From: Enterococcus saigonensis
GTDB taxonomy: Bacteria; Bacillota; Bacilli; Lactobacillales; Enterococcaceae
DNA: 64,000 nucleotides
Direction of reading: 5' to 3'
NCBI RefSeq assembly: GCF_011397115.1
Contig: NZ_AP022822.1
Coordinates: 248,001 to 312,000, forward strand
The notes under the pieces were generated by a model. That model did not search any database and was not told where the DNA came from. It saw only the letters and a list, made by a program, of their open reading frames with translations. Below, one piece after another: positions 59,547-64,000 of this stretch. Made by a program: the position numbers and the translations under genes. Each line of letters starts with the position of its first letter. The first letter of the stretch is position 1.

Positions 59547-61046
59547 GTGACTGAGGAACAACAGCAACAAACCCAAGAAGAATTGAACGATCAAATGCTG
59601 GTGCGTCGCCAGAAGATGGAAGCACTGCAAGAAAATGGAATCGATCCATTCGGAAAACGTTTCGAACGCACCCATAATTCCGCAGAACTACATGAAATGT
59701 TCGATCAACGGACTAAAGAAGAATTAAGTGAAATGAATTTATCTGCTAGTGTGGCAGGACGGATGATGACAAAACGCGGTAAGGGTAAAGCTGGCTTTGC
59801 CCATTTACAAGATCGTGAAGGGCAAGTCCAAATTTATGTGCGTAAAGATGAAGTAGGTGAAGAAGCCTATGAATTATTTAAACACGCAGATTTAGGTGAC
59901 TTCTATGGGGTTGTAGGTCAAATTATGAAAACCAACACAGGTGAAGTTTCTATCAAAGCACGTGAGTTTATTTTATTATCCAAAGCATTACGTCCTTTGC
60001 CTGATAAGTACCATGGTTTGACCAACGTAGAACAACGTTATCGCCAACGTTACTTAGATTTGGTTTCAAATCGTGAAAGTTTTGATCGTTTTACCAAACG
60101 CAGCCAAATTATCAGTGAAATCCGCCGTTACCTAGATGGATTAGGCTATTTAGAAGTTGAGACGCCTGTTTTGCATAATCAAGCGGGGGGAGCTGCAGCT
60201 CGTCCGTTTATCACGCACCATAATGCATTAGATATGGATTTGTATTTGCGTATCGCATTGGAATTGCATTTAAAACGTCTAATTGTTGGTGGAATGGAAA
60301 AAGTTTATGAAATCGGTCGAGTATTCCGTAATGAAGGAATTGACACGACCCATAATCCTGAATTTACTATGATTGAAGTCTATACTGCATATACCGATTA
60401 CCGTGATGTGATGGATTTGACAGAAGGTATTATTCGTAATGCTGCCCAAAAAGTCTTAGGAACAGGTAAACTTACTTACGATGGTAAAGAAGTTGATTTA
60501 GATACTGAATTTAAACGTCTACACATGTTAGATGCTATTAAAGAACAAACTGGTGTTGATTTTTGGCAAGAAATGTCTTTAGAAGAAGCACGCGCTTTGG
60601 CTAAAGAACATAAAGTTGAAATTACAGATGCAATGGAAGTTGGTCATATTATCAATGAATTCTTTGAAACTTTCGTAGAAGATACCTTGATCCAACCGAC
60701 ATTTATTTATGGACATCCAGTAGAAGTTTCTCCACTAGCGAAGAAAAATCCAGAAGATGGCCGCTTTACAGATCGTTTTGAGTTGTTTATTGTTGGGCGC
60801 GAATTTGCCAATGCCTTTACTGAGTTAAATGATCCAATCGATCAACGTGCTCGCTTTGAAGACCAAGAAAAACAACGTGAGGCTGGCGATGATGAAGCTC
60901 ACGGAGTAGATGAAGATTTCTTAGAAGCTTTAGAATATGGTATGCCCCCAACTGGTGGACTAGGTATTGGGATTGATCGATTAGTTATGCTTTTAACTGA
61001 TGCCCAATCAATTCGCGATGTACTATTATTTCCAACAATGCGCTAG
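59547..61046 (+). CDS. lysS: Lysyl-tRNA synthetase, class II
   Basis: Charges tRNA-Lys. 499 residues: N-terminal OB-fold anticodon-binding domain (GRMMTKRGKGKAGFAHLQD), then the class II core with motif 1 near RYLDGLGYLEVETPVL, motif 2 FRNEGIDTTHNPEFTMIE and motif 3 GIGIDRLVML. It starts at GTG 59547 after AAGGAGG. The 175-base leader shows no T-box features (no AGGGTGG core), so it is not T-box controlled. A very strong terminator separates it from the rRNA operon. Confidence 0.98.
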   Translation: MTEEQQQQTQEELNDQMLVRRQKMEALQENGIDPFGKRFERTHNSAELHEMFDQRTKEELSEMNLSASVAGRMMTKRGKGKAGFAHLQDREGQVQIYVRKDEVGEEAYELFKHADLGDFYGVVGQIMKTNTGEVSIKAREFILLSKALRPLPDKYHGLTNVEQRYRQRYLDLVSNRESFDRFTKRSQIISEIRRYLDGLGYLEVETPVLHNQAGGAAARPFITHHNALDMDLYLRIALELHLKRLIVGGMEKVYEIGRVFRNEGIDTTHNPEFTMIEVYTAYTDYRDVMDLTEGIIRNAAQKVLGTGKLTYDGKEVDLDTEFKRLHMLDAIKEQTGVDFWQEMSLEEARALAKEHKVEITDAMEVGHIINEFFETFVEDTLIQPTFIYGHPVEVSPLAKKNPEDGRFTDRFELFIVGREFANAFTELNDPIDQRARFEDQEKQREAGDDEAHGVDEDFLEALEYGMPPTGGLGIGIDRLVMLLTDAQSIRDVLLFPTMR

Positions 61047-61055
61047 AATTTTTTT

Positions 61056-61106
61056 AGAGCATTAAAAATCAGTTTTAAACTGATTTTTAATGCTCTCTTT
61101 TTTTAT
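61056..61106 (+). terminator. Terminator after lysS
   Basis: A 20-bp perfect stem, AGAGCATTAAAAATCAGTTT (61056-61075) and its complement (61077-61096), with seven T residues after it. Confidence 0.95.
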
Positions 61107-61228
61107 TGTTTTGAGAGAATAATGTAGGAAATAACGAAAGTGAAAAAGCTTTATTCACGAATAATTTAACTTCATTCACAACAAATCAATCGGGTATGAA
61201 AAAAAACAAAAAAATATTGAGAAAATCG

Positions 61229-61257
61229 TTGACCTAATCAGATTTAGTTGGTATATT
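61229..61257 (+). promoter_or_regulatory. rRNA operon promoter P1
   Basis: TTGACC (61229-61234), 17 bp, TATATT (61252-61257). Confidence 0.85.
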
Positions 61258-61319
61258 ATTACTTGTCCTTGAGGCGGATAGCCTTAAGAAATAAACTTAA
61301 AAAAAGTTTTAAAAAAATG

Positions 61320-61348
61320 TTGACAGTTGCCAAAACGACTGTTAAACT
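61320..61348 (+). promoter_or_regulatory. rRNA operon promoter P2
   Basis: Consensus TTGACA (61320-61325), 17 bp, TAAACT (61343-61348). Confidence 0.85.
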
Positions 61349-61388
61349 AACGAAGTTGCTTAGTAAACAGCACATTTCTGAAATATCG

Positions 61389-61417
61389 TTTCAAAAAGTT
61401 TTTAAAACTTTTTGAAA
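61389..61417. repeat. Inverted repeat between rRNA promoters P2 and P3
   Basis: TTTCAAAAAGTTTT and its exact complement flank one T, giving a 14-bp stem just before P3. It could form a hairpin in P1 and P2 transcripts. Confidence 0.8.
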
Positions 61418-61423
61418 AAACAG

Positions 61424-61452
61424 TTGACAAGAATTAAGTCAACTGATAAGAT
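61424..61452 (+). promoter_or_regulatory. rRNA operon promoter P3
   Basis: Consensus TTGACA (61424-61429), 17 bp, TAAGAT (61447-61452). Nearest to 16S. Confidence 0.87.
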
Positions 61453-61490
61453 ATAAGAGTTGCTGAAACATTTTTAAAAGCAACGAAGTA

Positions 61491-61508
61491 GACCTTTGAA
61501 AACTGAAC
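61491..61508 (+). promoter_or_regulatory. boxA-like antitermination element in the rRNA leader
   Basis: GACCTTTGAAAACTGAAC resembles the leader motif of Firmicutes rRNA operons; a related TTCATTGAAAACTGG occurs before 23S at about 63372-63386. Confidence 0.5.
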
Positions 61509-61628
61509 AAAGCAAGCAAACGAACCAATGTGTAGGGCGCTTCTTTTAGAGAAGCAAACAACATGCAAGCAATAGCTAGCAGAATCAATTTTATTTGAGC
61601 TTAACAGTCATTTGACTGTTCAAACACT

Positions 61629-63193
<1,565 letters not shown>

Positions 63194-63272
63194 AATATTA
63201 CGGAAACTACACAGTTTGTCACTTGTCTTTGTTCAGTTTTGAGAGGTTTACTCTCAATTAAAAAAGTAGTAC

Positions 63273-63345
63273 GGGGCCTTAGCTCAGCTGGGAGAGCGCC
63301 TGCTTTGCACGCAGGAGGTCAGCGGTTCGATCCCGCTAGGCTCCA
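63273..63345 (+). tRNA. tRNA-Ala (anticodon UGC)
   Basis: 73 bases with a full cloverleaf: acceptor GGGGCCT/AGGCTCC (one G-T pair), D arm GCTC...GAGC, anticodon loop TTTGCAC with TGC, T loop GGTTCGATCCC. The CCA end is not encoded. A single tRNA-Ala in the 16S-23S spacer is common in Enterococcus. Confidence 0.98.
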
Positions 63346-63522
63346 TTGACAACAGTGGTTGTCATAATTTGTTCATTGAAAACTGGATACTTGAAGAAAA
63401 AATCAAAACAAACCGAGAACACCGCGTTGAATGAGTTTTTTAATAAGTTCAATTGCTTATTTTCTTGAGTAAGCTTCTATCGCTAGAAGAACTGCTCAAA
63501 ACCAGACCGTAAGGTCTTATAA
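63346..63522 (+). other. Spacer between tRNA-Ala and 23S
   Basis: Contains the inverted repeat GACAAC/GTTGTC right after the tRNA (about 63348-63363), a boxA-like element and sequence that should pair with the far end of 23S during processing. ACCAGACCGTAAGGTCT forms a small hairpin before 23S. Confidence 0.5.
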
Positions 63523-64000
63523 GGTTAAGTGAATAAGGGCGCACGGTGGATGCCTTGGCACTAGGAGCCGATGAAGGACGGGACTAACACCGATATGCTT
63601 TGGGGAGCTGTAAGTAAGCTATGATCCAGAGATTTCCGAATGGGGGAACCCAGCATCTTTTATAGGATGTTACGTATACGTGAATACATAGCGTATACGA
63701 GGTAGACGCAGAGAACTGAAACATCTAAGTACCTGCAGGAAGAGAAAGAAAAATCGATTCCCCAAGTAGCGGCGAGCGAAAAGGGAACAGCCCAAACCAA
63801 GATGCTTGCATCTTGGGGTTGTAGGACTCCGATATGGTAGTTCTTTCAGATAGTCGAATGGCTTGGAAAAGTCAGTCAAAGAGGGTAAAAACCCCGTAGA
63901 CGAAATTTGGAAGGCACCTAGGAGGATCCTGAGTACGGCGGAACACGAGGAATTCCGTCGGAATCCGGGAGGACCATCTCCCAAGGCTAAATACTCCCTA
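63523..64000 (+). rRNA. rrl: 23S ribosomal RNA (5' part, continues beyond the window)
   Basis: Begins GGTTAAGTGAATAAGGGCGCAC, with GGTGGATGCCTTGGCACTAGGAGCCGATGAAGGACG and GGCGAGCGAAAAGGGAAC (quoted in short parts), the universal 23S 5' domain. About 478 bases are in view. Confidence 0.97.

Overview
The window is a low-GC Firmicutes chromosome segment from the order Lactobacillales, most likely Enterococcus or a close relative in the Enterococcaceae. The evidence is the 16S rRNA, a SagA-type NlpC/P60 protein, an L,D-transpeptidase with the length and catalytic Cys position of E. faecium Ldtfm, an IreK/IreP kinase-phosphatase pair, and B. subtilis-like gene orders from which sporulation genes are missing. 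The species cannot be fixed from what I can see. There is no phage, insertion sequence or CRISPR array.

Layout. (1) 1-8148: end of glmU, then prs behind two PurBox-like sites; an orphan lipoprotein; thiT under a TPP riboswitch; an unknown reverse-strand gene; housekeeping sortase A; a patatin-like lipase. (2) 8301-19257: ydbC-like, yloC, a small unknown gene, gmk, rpoZ, priA, def, fmt, rsmB, then the PASTA kinase/phosphatase pair. This is the classical Bacillus order. (3) 19456-30088: a surface-structure locus sitting exactly between the PASTA kinase and rsgA, which are normally adjacent. It holds a pilin-fold protein, an Mga/AtxA-type regulator, a 1472-residue multidomain adhesin and two class C sortases. 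(4) 30189-41521: rsgA-rpe-thiN resume, then mreCD, sagA, a Tad2/DUF2829-like gene with an SDR enzyme, queT under a preQ1-II riboswitch, an M3 peptidase, a VanZ-like protein, yebC and a DUF1275 protein. (5) 41568-44215, reverse strand: L,D-transpeptidase and L-lactate dehydrogenase. (6) 44606-61046: pth, mfd, a MOP-family flippase, rqcP, divIC, yabR, tilS, hpt, ftsH, a LURP-one protein, hslO, dusB, lysS. (7) 61229-64000: an rRNA operon with three tandem promoters, 16S, tRNA-Ala(UGC) and the start of 23S.

The surface locus is the most unusual part. Both sortases have the class C lid and active-site residues, but each carries about 115-130 extra residues after the second membrane helix. That extension looks like a SpaA/Cna-B-type beta domain, and the positive-inside rule puts it in the cytosol. 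Neither surface protein has an LPXTG-type sorting signal at its C-terminus, and the pilin-fold protein has no lysine at the usual pilin-motif position. The locus has pilus-type machinery but no canonical substrate.

Regulatory RNA is well represented: a TPP riboswitch with a clear Shine-Dalgarno sequestration scheme, a preQ1-II riboswitch, and an undescribed terminator/antiterminator leader before the Tad2-like gene. thiT and thiN together suggest thiamine salvage, and queT suggests uptake of a queuosine precursor.
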